The position numbers were made by a program, and so were the translations under genes. Source: Vermamoeba vermiformis (lineage: Eukaryota > Tubulinea > Echinamoebida). From it: a DNA stretch of 64,000 nucleotides. The DNA lies in assembly GCA_045837725.1 (NCBI GenBank), contig JBEWZL010000145.1, positions 124,001 through 188,000 of the forward strand, read 5' to 3'. The notes beneath the pieces are model-generated. The model saw only the letters and a list, made by a program, of their open reading frames with translations. It did not search any database and was not told the DNA's origin. Every line of letters starts with the position of its first letter. The first letter of the stretch is position 1. This document shows positions 21,783-32,420 of the stretch, piece by piece.

Positions 21783-23268
21783 ATGAAGCATAGAATCATC
21801 CTTGACGCAGCCATTGCAGCAATAGTTGCGGTTCTGGGAGTGCTTGCATTCCTCTACAACGGATATGCTGAATTTTTTTCAACAAATTTCGAGCCTATTA
21901 TATTTGCCAGCTCTGTATTATCCCTAACACCAATAATATTTTTGTTAATATTCTGCGGAGTGTCAGATTTTTTCAAACTACTGTTCCAACCTTTCAGCAA
22001 ATCCCCTCTCAAGCATCAGTATATCACCATTGGCTGCATATCAACTGGTATAACATTTTGTTGGACAATTGCATCGGGTTTGAACCAAAGTTTCGATCCC
22101 TTTGCGTGCTTAGTAATCGGATTTCTTTGTGTTGGTGCACTTTGTTCAGCAGTCATTCAGATCGACGATTTGGCAATTGATACGAACCCCCACAATGCAT
22201 ATCAAAGCTTTATAACCACCTCACTCTTTAATTGGTTCGACGCTCTGATTTGGATCTTTCTCTTCGTGCCCCTTAATTACAATTGGTTTCAAGTTGGCTT
22301 CTGGCGAGGTAATTTACCTTCAATAATTATCTTAATTTTTGTCACGATAATTTACTCTTATAAGCCTTAAATTGCTTGATATCGTGTGACCTCAGCTAAA
22401 GTTAACTTTTCAAATCTGTTTCAGGCATCGATACGAAAGACAATTCGATTTCATATGGATGGTGGGCTATTACAGTGACACTACTAGCAGTAATTAGATA
22501 CGGATTCATCAAAAAGCTCAAAGGCTTCAATTTTACTTTGATCCCGCGACCAAAAGACGTCCTATTCATGTCTCTAGGCACCATGTTAATATTGCTCTTA
22601 TTCTCGCCTTGGATATTTGCATTTGGACTGTTTGAAATCAAGAAACACGTCAAACTTCAAGTACTTTCACCGCTGACTTATGCACTCGAAAATTTATTGA
22701 CTACGGCTATTACTGACGAAGGTAAAATTAATTGTAAATATTATACGAGTATTATATTAACGTAATATCGTTTAGTTTTCTTCCGAGGACTACTTCAGAA
22801 TGGCATTTATCAACGACTTACGTATTTTATTTCTGAAAAGCGAGACACGATGAAAAAGATTTCAGATTCGCTTCAATTCAATGAACCAGAAGAAGTACCT
22901 ATTGCTCCGTCAATTACAACTGCCTTATTAGGAAATACTGAATCACAAGCTGAATATTTATTGACGAAGAAGGAGATCTGGCGCAACAGAGTTATTAGCT
23001 TGGCAATAGCATCGTTTTTGTTCGGTCTGGTGCACTGGCCAAGGTAATTATAACTATAAAACTCATCATTGGCATATATTAGAATTAACAATTTTTTTGT
23101 AGGTACGAGAAACTGGATCAGCAATTCATTTTAGTGGCAGCAGAGACAGCTGTTGGAATTATATTAGGACTGTGTTATATATTATCAGAAAATCGATTGT
23201 TCAGTTGTATAGTCATCCATTGTATCACGGATACATTGCGAGCATTTTTGTTAAAACCGCTGCATTGA
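21783..23268 (+). CDS. CPBP-family (CAAX protease-like) intramembrane metalloprotease
   Basis: Multi-spanning membrane protein related to Rce1/CAAX proteases. Exon 1 holds about five hydrophobic segments beginning MKHRIILDAAIAAIVAVLGV. The catalytic part shows DEVFFRGLLQNGIYQRL, FGLVHWPR and CIVIHCITDTLRAF, which correspond to family motifs EExxxR, (F)xxxH and Hxxx(N/D). The first catalytic Glu position reads Asp, an unusual but conservative change; motif 1 starts immediately after an intron. An 80-residue charged loop (EKRDTMKKISDSLQF...) sits between motifs 1 and 2. Four exons. Whether it trims prenylated proteins or acts elsewhere is unclear. Confidence 0.85.
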
Positions 23269-23481
23269 TGTAAGACTCGAATGCAGCACCGCACTTGTAA
23301 TTAAATATCGAATATCATTCGCACTAAGACATTCTATCGCAGCAATATCCTTATTTAATGATTTATGTACAGGTGCAGTTTGTTCCGATGGATCTGCTTT
23401 TTTTATTCTTCGATTAGTGGCGCAATTTCATCTTTATATAGCTGTAGTAGTATAGTGGTGACTTGTTTGGACAGCCAACCA

Positions 23482-24793
23482 TTATTTAGGCAGCATAATG
23501 TACACTGAAGTAGCAAGTAGTGGAACGTAGCCAAACACAAAGAGTGGATTGAAAACAGTGTGAACGAGTCTGTGACTGACCTCCTTAGTCTCTTTGATTA
23601 TGTAGATGATGCACAAGAACGCTGAGCCAAGGCACAAAATTGAATAAAAGTTCTCGAGGCTGAGTACTTCGTGGATCAGTTCTTCTTCGAATGGCAAGTA
23701 AAACACCCAATTGAACAGCGCTGCAACACCATAGGGCACGAGACCAAGTGTTATCAACTGGAATTTGTGGCGTTGAGATTTAGCATAGCTTGTCGCAGCC
23801 TTCACGCGAGTGAGGTACAAGTAGCCCATTAATGTCAGCACGACCGAGGACGTTGCAAGTGTGACCATTGATATCACACCCTTAGTCTCGTCGTATTGAA
23901 TGTAGTGCGCGAAGATTGTGAAGTAAAGTGACACGAGTGTCATGAGAGGTGTCAACAAGTGACGCAGATAGAACGCAAAGTCACGACTGAAATGAAGTCC
24001 TATTGACAGTTGAAATCCAAACTCGAGTATCCTCATAATGAAGGTGACGGCTAGAAACATCGGTGAGTTATTCCATCGAACAATTTTCATCTGTAATAAA
24101 GTTTCGTTAGTCTAAACTGCCCGGATCTAGATCCGGATTTAACTCACTTGTAATAAACTTGATACCAAAAATGATACGACAACTTGTATAACACCATTAT
24201 ATTGTTGACCAAGAAATCCACTGACTAAGAATCCAAAAGCCCAGATTGCTAATCCAGAATATCGTGTTTGAGTGTTGAGTGCTACGAGCTGATCCGTGAC
24301 TAGTGATGCTATAAGGATGGAGCCCCAGCTGATTATAGCTAATGTCCATGGCAATATTCGATTTAGATCTGACTGTACTTGGTACCTGAAATTTAATAAT
24401 TAATATTTGACTCGATCCGAAGCATTGGAGCCCAGCTCGCACATAATTAATAAGATCATAAATAATTATTGAAGGAATTATTCAACGCAGAACAAGCTGT
24501 AACTGCGAATAGAGTAAAATTCAAAAATGAAGCAAATAATTATTTCGTTGCTGCAACGGATTTTCGATATTATTTTAATATGATCGATGAGCTAATATTT
24601 ACCTTTTCGATAAATTTAACTTGAATAATTGTCCACGCAAGACAAACGAGATCAGCTTTACGTGATCAATAGGATTGAAAACGCTGAGTGATCTCAACCA
24701 TGCGTTAGCATCTTCTACTTTTCTACTGTTTATATTGTTCGTTGTTGTGCGTGAATTGTCAAGCGGATCTGCTGGGGGTTGATCCGCGCTCAT
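23482..24793 (-). CDS. Unknown multi-spanning membrane protein
   Basis: About 345 residues in three exons. The N-terminus MSADQPPADPLDNSRTTTNN is soluble. From LPWTLAIISWGSILIASLVT onward there are roughly eight to nine hydrophobic segments, including FGFLVSGFLGQQYNGVIQVV, VSLYFTIFAHYIQYDETKG, LGLVPYGVAALFNWVFYLPF and a C-terminal FGYVPLLATSVYIMLPK. A conserved-looking charged loop YLPFEEELIHE follows one segment. I cannot name the family. The first intron (about 24388-24602) is long for this genome; the second contains a perfect 16-bp palindrome at 24121-24136. Confidence 0.8.
24121..24136. repeat. Perfect 16-bp palindrome CCGGATCTAGATCCGG in an intron
   Basis: Lies in the second intron of the unknown membrane-protein gene, about 12 nt inside the donor. 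It is built from two inverted RGATCY units (GGATCT and AGATCC). Confidence 0.7.
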
Positions 24794-24990
24794 CTGTATC
24801 AATTACTACTTGCAGCTATTAAACCGAAGCTTGCAAATATGAAGTCTGTACTACCTTGTGTATTGAAAAATAATAGAGTCCAAAAATATTCCCAAAAGTT
24901 GCTGAGCAAGAAAATCGAGAGGAAATTTTCACTGACTATCTTTTTGTTTGGACCTGCTGAATAGACCATATAAATAGCACAATATTGAAG

Positions 24991-27900
24991 ATGTTGAAGT
25001 TCTCAGCAGGTGGTTCGTCTCGATATTTCGAGGCTGCGTTCAACCCAGATGAAATCAAGAAAAAGCTCGACAGCGATGCTGATCGAGAAAAGATGGAGGG
25101 CATGAAGCGTATTATGGCTGTATGTATTAATGAAGATATTATAGGAGCTATAATTTGCGATAATAGACCTTAGTATAATGGTTAACAGAATATTTCTTTT
25201 TTTCAATTTTTTTACGTATTTAATTTGAAATAATATCTACGCTTCATTTAACGTCTATTTGCTCCTATGAGAATGAAATACTCGTCAAATATGATTACTA
25301 ACATTATATCATTAATAATAGCAAATGTCAAGAGGCCAAGATGTGACTGGTCTATTTCCTTACGTAGTCAAATGTGTTGCAAGTCAGAACTTGGACGTTA
25401 AAAAATTAGTGTATATATATTTGGTTCACTTCTCAGAAATTGAAGCTGATGCAGCCCTTTTGGCCTTCAATATCCTCAAAAAAGATTTGGATGGACCGAA
25501 TCCACTTATTAGAGCCCACGCTCTCAGAACACTCTCTAGTCTTAGAGTTCGAGTTATTATTCCACTAGTAGTTATTCAAATCAAAAAATCAGCAAAAGAC
25601 AGCTCACCTTATGTTCGTAAAACTGCCGCCAACTCCATCGCGAAAATTGTCAGGTAAATTTAAAATATAATTGCTTATTTATCATGCATATTATTTATTA
25701 AATTAATACTATCCTTTTTGTGGCATATTTCCATTACTGCCAATAACACTCCATTCAATTTTCCTGATCCACAATATCTTTTTATAAATTTCCGTATCGC
25801 CTCTGTACTGTTCCTTAATGCACATTTATTTATATTTATGATATTTCTAACCTATCAATAATTTCCTATGATTTTTTGCAGCTTTCTATTAACAATACGA
25901 CTTTCAGTATGGATCCCGACCAAAAAGAACCTCTGCTTGAAGTGCTCGAACAGTTATTAGGCGACAGCTCGACAGTCGTTATTGGTGCCGCAGTGGCAGT
26001 GTTCAATGAGATCTGCCCCGAGCGATTTGAATTGATCCACCCCAACTATCGTAAGCTATGCAACACCGTTGCGGATGTGGACGAGTGGGGTCAAGTCAGC
26101 ATCGTAGAGATGTTAACACGTTATGCACGCACTCAATTTGTTGATCCTGATAAGGAGATGGTAAGTGCTGCCCAGTACGCGACGTCAGATCCTTAAATCA
26201 ATTTTAAAAGAAATATTCAAAAGATAATTCCAGAACACATTTATTGCTATTATCCGCTACGCTATAGTATAATATCTACGTTCATATTCGCATTTTTATA
26301 TCAATTTCCGCAAGTTTATACGAACTTAAAAATATTTCAAAAAATAGCTTAGTGTTGTGTCTAATGTCTTATTCGAATTATAGGAAGAGCGCAAGAAACA
26401 AAAAGAAGCTAAAGTTGTGCAAGGAGAAGGTGAAGAAGATGACTACGAAGACAATTTTGAACCTGAACTCAAAGGAGATCTGGATCCTGATCACCGCCTG
26501 TTATTGAAGGCCACCTTCCCTCTCTTACACTCCCGCAATGCTGCCGTAAGTATTTTATATTTATCGATTCATTACATTCGGGCCATAACTGAAATGATCG
26601 GATCTCGTGAGGGGTATAATTGGATCCGCTTCCTCTTCAAACTATTCATTGTTAAAATACTAAACACGATAATATAATGCTTATGCTCTCGTCCTTAGGT
26701 CGTATTGGCAGTCGGTGCCCTATACTATTATGTAGCCCCAAAGTTTGAACGTCCTAAAGTTGGCAGAGCACTCGTGCGCATTTTGCACTGCAAATCAATC
26801 GAACAGAACTTCATTGTGCTCAAATCAATTGTTACAATGTCTGCCACTAGTCCTGTAAGTATATACGCCATTTTTAATATCGAGGGTGTTATACTGATCG
26901 GTCTTACTAAAATAGGAAATATTCCGACCATACTTGACAGATTTCTTCATTGACTCGACGGATCCAGTCCACGTGCGCAATTTGAAGCTGAAAGTGATCA
27001 CACATATTGCTAACGAAGGAAACATTGCACGAATTTTGAAAGAATTCAAAGCTTATTTGACACTCGAAGACAAAGTGTTTGTCACTGCCACCATTGACGC
27101 CATTGGTGAATGCGCTGCTAAGTACGTGCCACTTCCATTACCTAATATGGCAATAAGCTAATGACTCGAGCAGGATCCGCGAAGTGATGGACAGCTGCAT
27201 GCACGGCCTCGTTCAACTGCTCAACAGCCGCAGTGACGACGTTGTTGCGCAAGCAGTGCTCGTCTTGAAACAACTCTTGCAAATGCCTTATTACACGAGC
27301 AACGAGACTCCTGCCACCACCGACGCATTAGGGTACGAATCTAATGACCCCCTCATTTGCCTTATTTGGAAATAACTAATTGACGTGCCTGATTTAGATT
27401 GAGCTCAGATAATGTTGAAGAACGAAAAGAACAACACAATGACGTGGTGAAATTGTTAGCATCTCGCTTGGACCAAGTCAATCACCCGCACGCACGTGCC
27501 GCTATTGTGTGGATCATTGGCGAGTACCTCGGCAAAGTCGAGAGCCTCACTAATGTTGCCCCCGATGTCCTGCGCAAATTGGCCAAGACATTCCCCGAAG
27601 AAGACGACGTTGTCAAGCTTCAAACATTGAACTTGGCCGCGAAACTGTACATTTTTTACGCCGGTCTTGCCGAGCCCGAGACAGCTCCAGCCGAGACCAA
27701 GACAATTTTCAACACTATTGGCTTGTTGCTGCAGTACGTGTTCAACTTGGCCAGATACGACTTGAACTACGACATTCGCGACCGTTGTCGATTGATGCGC
27801 AAGATCCTCGTTGAAGACAAGTCGCCGTTCTTGAAACAACACGCCAAGGCCCTCTTTGTCACTGAGAAGCCTAGTCCCGTCACCAAGGCCCCGACTGACG

Positions 27901-28608
27901 CGACCTTGGAAGATAAATTCGCTCTGGGCACATTGGCACACGTGCTGAATCAAGCCACGAAGAATTACTTGCCCATTCCTGATTGGACCACTGAGAAGCC
28001 GCCTTCAAGTATTAGAAACTCGAAGGTAACCACGGTACAATTCTACTTACGTGCGTGCACTCTTGCTAATGCGTTCACAGAAAGCTGAATGGGAAGAGAT
28101 GGAACACTCGCGAACATCATCGGGCCCCGGCAGCTCTAACGCCAAGAAGTTCTGGGCTGAAGAAGAGGTCGATGAGGAAGATTTCTACGGCGATGAAAAC
28201 CATCACGAACAGGGCGTGGATGAGGCCTTCGATGACTTTTACGATGACGCGACACGAGCAGTTGAAGAGAGTGCGCAACAAGAGTACGCTGAAGACGATG
28301 ACTTCACTGACGACGCGACCAACAGCGCACGTGCTCACGACGCGATTGACGACGTGTTTGAAGGCGTGAGTGCTGAAGTGAAGAAATTGAGCCTCGAAGA
28401 CGAAGTCAAGTCCACTGAAGAGAACGTGGAGGATTTCTACGGCAACGAGGAAGTGACGCCAATCACCTCTTCTGGTATGTAGCTGTGCATTGCGTATTAG
28501 ACTTGCGTGCTAACGATGTTGTTATTAGACCCTGCTCCTACTACTGAGGACCAAGAAACAGCTGAAAATGGTGTTGAGATCCAAAAGGACGAAGACCCAA
28601 CCTTTTAA
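24991..28608 (+). CDS. AP3B: AP-3 adaptor complex subunit beta (short form)
   Basis: Second large AP-3 subunit in this window. About ten exons: [155 protein letters not shown]. All are collinear with the AP-3 beta trunk. The [21 protein letters not shown] insert matches the acidic loop of beta-3. After the trunk there is only an acidic hinge ([10 protein letters not shown]) and a stop at 28606-28608, so the large C-terminal ear of metazoan beta-3 is missing; total about 830 residues. Confidence 0.95.
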
Positions 28609-28951
28609 GCAACCAAATCCTATTTAATCATCCAAGTAACCCTGTCTTTAATAAAAAGCAACTCTTATTTATATCACGCTTCGTTTCATCAATTACTCAT
28701 CACATCAAACTTTGGAATTAATTGGTAGTTGAAGAGAATTCGGTGGTAGTTTAAGGCCAGTATCGAGACCAAAGTCAATTTTGTTTATTATTTATAAGTC
28801 TAGTGCTCGGAAGAGGCCCAAGCATTCGACGCGAATTGTTCTACGTACACTATTGTTTGTTTGGTTTTAAAAAATTAAAAAAAGGGGTGGTTTGGCGGGG
28901 TATTGAGTTACAAAGATATTACAAAGCGATTTCGCGAGCAGATCCGAAGAC
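28609..28951. other. Convergent 3' region, AP-3 beta / acidic protein
   Basis: 343 nt holding both 3' ends. A polyadenylation-like AATAAA is at about 28650. A G-rich tract GGGGTGGTTTGGCGGGG (28884-28900) stands out from the AT-rich surroundings. No open frame of note. Confidence 0.4.
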
Positions 28952-29796
28952 TTATTTTCTCGACTTCTTGGCGGCGTGACCCTTGGCGGAGCTGGTGGCC
29001 TTGCGCTTGGTACCTGTTGGAGCAACGGCTAGTTAGAAACGGATCATGACCAAGGTAATGAAACTCGAGGGAATACAAGAGTATTATGAGGTGATTCAGA
29101 AAAGTTGAAGAAAGATTTTGTCGTTGATCAACGCGATGTTGAATCCATTGATATTATTTTTGATGAATTAAGGCAAGTTAAGGTAAAAAGAACGTACCCT
29201 TCTTGGGCTTGTCGTCGTAGTCATCCTCGTCTTCTTCTTCGACTTCGAAATCCTCTTCTTCGTCATCTTCACCTCCGGCATAATCGTCGCCAGAGTCCTC
29301 CTCTTCGTAGTCGTCTTCTTCCTCTTCTTCGTAGTCCTCGTCTTCGTTGCCCTCGACTTCACCACGCTTGTGCTTCTCGACGAGCTTCTCTACGTCTTCC
29401 TCAGCATCAGCAGCCAACTGAGCGGCCTCGTCGTCGACTTTGCTCTTCTCTGTTAACAGTAGTCAAGGAGCAATAAGTGCATGGAATTTGATGAATAAGA
29501 AACTTGATTATAGAATTGTCCGCGCTTCGAGTCGCGGACCTTCCTTGATTTCAGATTTGACCAACCAAAGCAACAAAATAAAATTCTAATTGTGCCAATA
29601 CAAATACTTTAGCACCAGAATTAATATTTTATCGAATTGATTTTGGCCTAAAAATTTTCGCTTCTATCTTTCGCGTCTGCATCCGAATCTATATTTTCTG
29701 ATAATTTCTTTTAAAACAAATAGGTATGTTAAGGATACTGTCTTGGACGGGTTCAGTAGCAGCGACGGTAGTTTCTTGCTTGGTATCGTCAGACAT
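28952..29796 (-). CDS. Prothymosin-like highly acidic nuclear protein
   Basis: Small protein of about 120 residues in three exons. Exon 1 (29739-29796) encodes MSDDTKQETTVAATEPVQD. Exon 2 (29198-29449) reads KSKVDDEAAQLAADAEEDVE then a run of mainly Glu/Asp with Tyr and Gly. Exon 3 (28952-29013) encodes a basic tail TKRKATSSAKGHAAKKSRK, a bipartite-type nuclear signal. The layout (MSD start, acidic middle, basic end) is that of prothymosin alpha or parathymosin; low complexity prevents a firm orthology. Intron 1 is a U12-type candidate (separate entry); intron 2 is ordinary (GTACGT...CAACAG). Confidence 0.72.
29450..29738 (-). other. Candidate U12-type (minor spliceosome) intron in the acidic-protein gene
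   Basis: On the minus strand the donor reads GTATCCTTAAC, matching the U12 donor consensus RTATCCTTT at the key first eight positions. Near the 3' end CTCCTTGAC matches the U12 branch consensus TTCCTTRAC, with the branch A 13 nt before the CAG acceptor, inside the narrow window used by U12 introns. Removing it keeps the frame (Asp codon, then Lys-Lys-Ser-Lys). It is the longest intron I traced (289 nt) and has no polypyrimidine tract. Confidence 0.72.
29518..29539. other. GC-rich hairpin inside the U12-type intron
   Basis: GTCCGCG and CGCGGAC form a perfect 7-bp stem around an 8-nt loop, in an intron otherwise about 65-70 percent AT. It may shorten the distance between splice sites, or be part of a small structured RNA; no snoRNA boxes were recognised. 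Confidence 0.4.
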
Positions 29797-29881
29797 GACT
29801 GTTGTGTTATTGGTGACCGTTAGTAGTGGCTAGTTAAAACTCGTCGCTGTTTTTCGCTTTTGTATCACTCCGTACCCGCGC

Positions 29882-29887
29882 CACGTG
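29882..29887. promoter_or_regulatory. CACGTG E-box upstream of the acidic-protein gene
   Basis: Lies 85 nt upstream of the minus-strand start codon at 29796, matching the spacing seen before RGP1 and the CNMT-like gene. Confidence 0.35.
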
Positions 29888-30037
29888 GTCATAAATAAGT
29901 CTAAGGTGTATAGGACTATGACTTTCAGCCAGAAAGCAGTTTAAATTGGTCTTTGGCGCGCTCCCGTTAATCCGCATCGAGTTTCTTGGCTTGGGGTATA
30001 CAATTATTTGACCTGTAAAAAGCTTTAGAAAGGAAAA

Positions 30038-30443
30038 ATGAACCAAACGAAGGAGTTTTTTCGAATGTCCAATCCATTGGAATTAGCGATACGTTGCAAT
30101 CTGGATTCCGAAGGATGAGAAACCACTTCGATTCTACTTAAATTGAATAGTTCTTAAAGTAGCTATTACATCATTATTTAAATCATTAGGTTCCTGAATT
30201 TAGCGAAAAGCTAATCACGGAACGCATCCCTAAACAAACTGTCGTGAATTTAGAGCTGAATCAACAAGGCATTGATTTATTCTCCGTTGCATTGTAGGTG
30301 TGTCAATTAATTGTCCTATCGCTTGAAAGAGGACCCAGGAATCATTAGCAGGTTGTACGGCTGAGTTTCAGATCAGTCGTGTCGCGTTGCTGCTTTGGGC
30401 AATTGAGCAGAGTTTTGCCAACCATTTTGGGTAGTGTAGTGCG
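30038..30443 (+). CDS. Possible small uncharacterised gene (exon structure unresolved)
   Basis: In the 707-nt gap between the acidic-protein start and the bromodomain gene end, the plus strand reads like coding sequence in pieces. 30038 onward gives MNQTKEFFRMSNPLELAIRC; after an acceptor-like ATTAG, 30190-30296 gives VPEFSEKLITERIPKQTVVN then LELNQQGIDLFSVA; and 30372-30437 gives ISRVALLLWAIEQSFANHFG before a stop. Strung in order these would make a protein of about 80 residues, a size and pattern reminiscent of the KEOPS subunit Pcc1/LAGE3, but the splice sites do not join cleanly and I could not confirm the frame. Treat as a lead only. Confidence 0.27.
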
Positions 30444-30503
30444 TGTCCATGGCAAGTATACTAAAATCATTATAGGAGTGTTCGCTAGAGTCCTGGTCCG
30501 GGT

Positions 30504-32110
30504 CTAGTCATCGTGTGTCTGGATGCGTCTTCTCTTTGTCGGACGTGCAGTTGGCTCGGCGAATACTGGTTCTGTAGGCTTCTCAATAGTACGCCAGCAG
30601 CACCAATACGCATCCCAGAACCGCTGCTCTTGAGTTGCGGCATTAGAGTGCTCAGCAGTGCTAGTAACTTCTTCGTGGTCACTCGCCTCATCACCGCGCT
30701 GACCAGTCTCGCTGTTGCTCGCTTCATCTAACTCCTCGGGCTCTTCATCCATGGGCTCATCACCGACGTACTCGCAGTAATACTGATCAGTGTCAAAGTC
30801 CCAGAAGTAGATCCGACCGCGTTCTTCGTAACAGTACGGTCGGCCGCTGAGCATGCGTGCGTTTAACGTCTCAACCTCTTGGAAGGCTTGATCAAGCATC
30901 TCTTCAAACGTGTCTGACATTTGCTTTGCTTGCACGCCAATCTCCGAGTCAGGACCGTTGTACAACTGTGCGTTCTTCCACACCAAGCGAACATCACGCG
31001 CAAACTCTTCGTGCGACTTGTACTTTCCTGTTGCAATTCTCTAAACGGTCGCGATTAGTATGTACATATGATGCATCGATAAGTCGATCAAAGCAGTACC
31101 TCTTTAACACTGTTGAGATCCATTGGTTGCTTGACTATACGAAGGTAGTCCTTCAGTCCTAAACGCACGTGATCGACTGGCATTCTAAAAGGTTCAGCTT
31201 TGGGCTCATCGTAAAGCGTGTCAATGATCTCGGCACATTTCTTGAGCGATAGAAATAGGCCCGGGTACCGTTCTTTCATATTGGACTCGAGCTTGTCGTA
31301 TTGACTCTCCAACTATTAGTAGCGCAGTGTTAATAACGACAATGGTGCTACAAAAAGGGTTGATGTTATGTTTACCTCAACAGCGGACATTTTGCTTTCA
31401 AATAAGCGCGAGAGTTCTGCAGCAACTTCGTAGATCTGGATGGGCATTAATATCGATTTTATGGCTTAGGAATAATCAGAAAAAATAAATATATGGATGT
31501 AATCAGCCGAACTATGATATTGTCAAGACATCATAGCTGGATAGTAGCATCCAATTTTTTAAACGATTTTTTGTCCGTTTAACCTTGCTGGTTGTCTTAC
31601 CTCTGAGTCCGCTGCGTTATAAGTCATAGCATTCTTCCACACAAGTCGCATATCATCTGCAAACTCTTCATTGGACTGGTATTCGCTATTGTCAAGCTTG
31701 GTCTCTATCGTGCCCAAATCCATCGGCTTTTTAATTACATCCAAATAATCCTTAAGCCCAAAACCTTCATAATCTACTGGCTCTGCAAATATAGATGCAC
31801 TTTTGAGCTTTTTTATGCTTTCTAATATTTCTCTGCATTTAAATAATGGAAATTGACTTCTGTATTTCTCGATGCGGCTTTTGAAGCGGGAGTTGACCAC
31901 GTCTGGGTGGTCCTTGTATCGTTCATATTGTTTTCTAACAAATTTATCGTCTAGTTTCTCTCCTTTTCGCTCGTGTTGCTCGATGTGACGCGAGAAGTTG
32001 GCGCGGTAAGATTGACCGCAGCCTTTGAAGAAACAAGTGTATTTGCCTTCTTCGTCCTTCACGAACAAATGCGCGCCATAGCGGTCGCGCTGAATGTCCA
32101 TGCGCCACAT
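30504..32110 (-). CDS. C2H2 finger plus double bromodomain protein
   Basis: Acetyl-lysine reader of about 450 residues. It starts MWRMDIQRDRYGAHLFVKDE; then a C2H2-type finger YTCFFKGCGQSYRANFSRHI with a second His; bromodomain 1 with YLDVIKKPMDLGTIETKL and VWKNAMTYNAADSE (the acetyl-lysine-binding Asn is in YNA); bromodomain 2 with YLRIVKQPMDLNSVKE and VWKNAQLYNGPDSE (Asn in YNG). The C-terminal part has RIYFWDFDTDQYYCEYVGDE and a basic end KRRRIQTHDD. Two bromodomains recall BET proteins, but no ET domain follows. Three introns (near 31565-31600 plus 31380-31440, 31310-31375 and 31038-31100). Divergent from the CNMT-like gene. Confidence 0.87.
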
Positions 32111-32420
32111 GATGCAGGTGTGTTGTGTCGATCACAAAGTTGAGCTAAAACGAACCGATCTCGCACACAAAGTTCATTGTTTTCGGAAATCAACGGATAG
32201 ATTTGGGTATTTAACGAAAGGATTAGGTACATATTGGGGTATCATTCACGAGTTAGACATGTCAACTGGCTTCCCCTTCTCGCGCGACTAAATTCGGAGT
32301 TTATATCCTTATTTGTAAGGCACGTGACGCCGAGTTAACAAATTGGACGCGATTTTGTTACATGTTACCACTTCTTTTGTACAATCCACCACAGGACATA
32401 TTTATTCCGACCATTCTACA
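32111..32420. promoter_or_regulatory. Divergent intergenic region, bromodomain gene / CNMT-like gene
   Basis: 310 nt. CACGTG at 32321-32326 lies 94 nt upstream of the methyltransferase ATG, in the context GGCACGTGAC. The interval continues an open frame upstream of the ATG at 32421, but without an ATG in frame. No other gene seen. Confidence 0.4.

Noticed and set aside
25655-25891. TTCCTTAAT in an AP-3 beta intron as a U12 branch
   Set aside because: It lies about 70 nt from the acceptor and the donor is not of U12 type.
27456-27953. 165-residue minus-strand open frame within AP-3 beta
   Set aside because: Antisense shadow of a well-conserved plus-strand exon.
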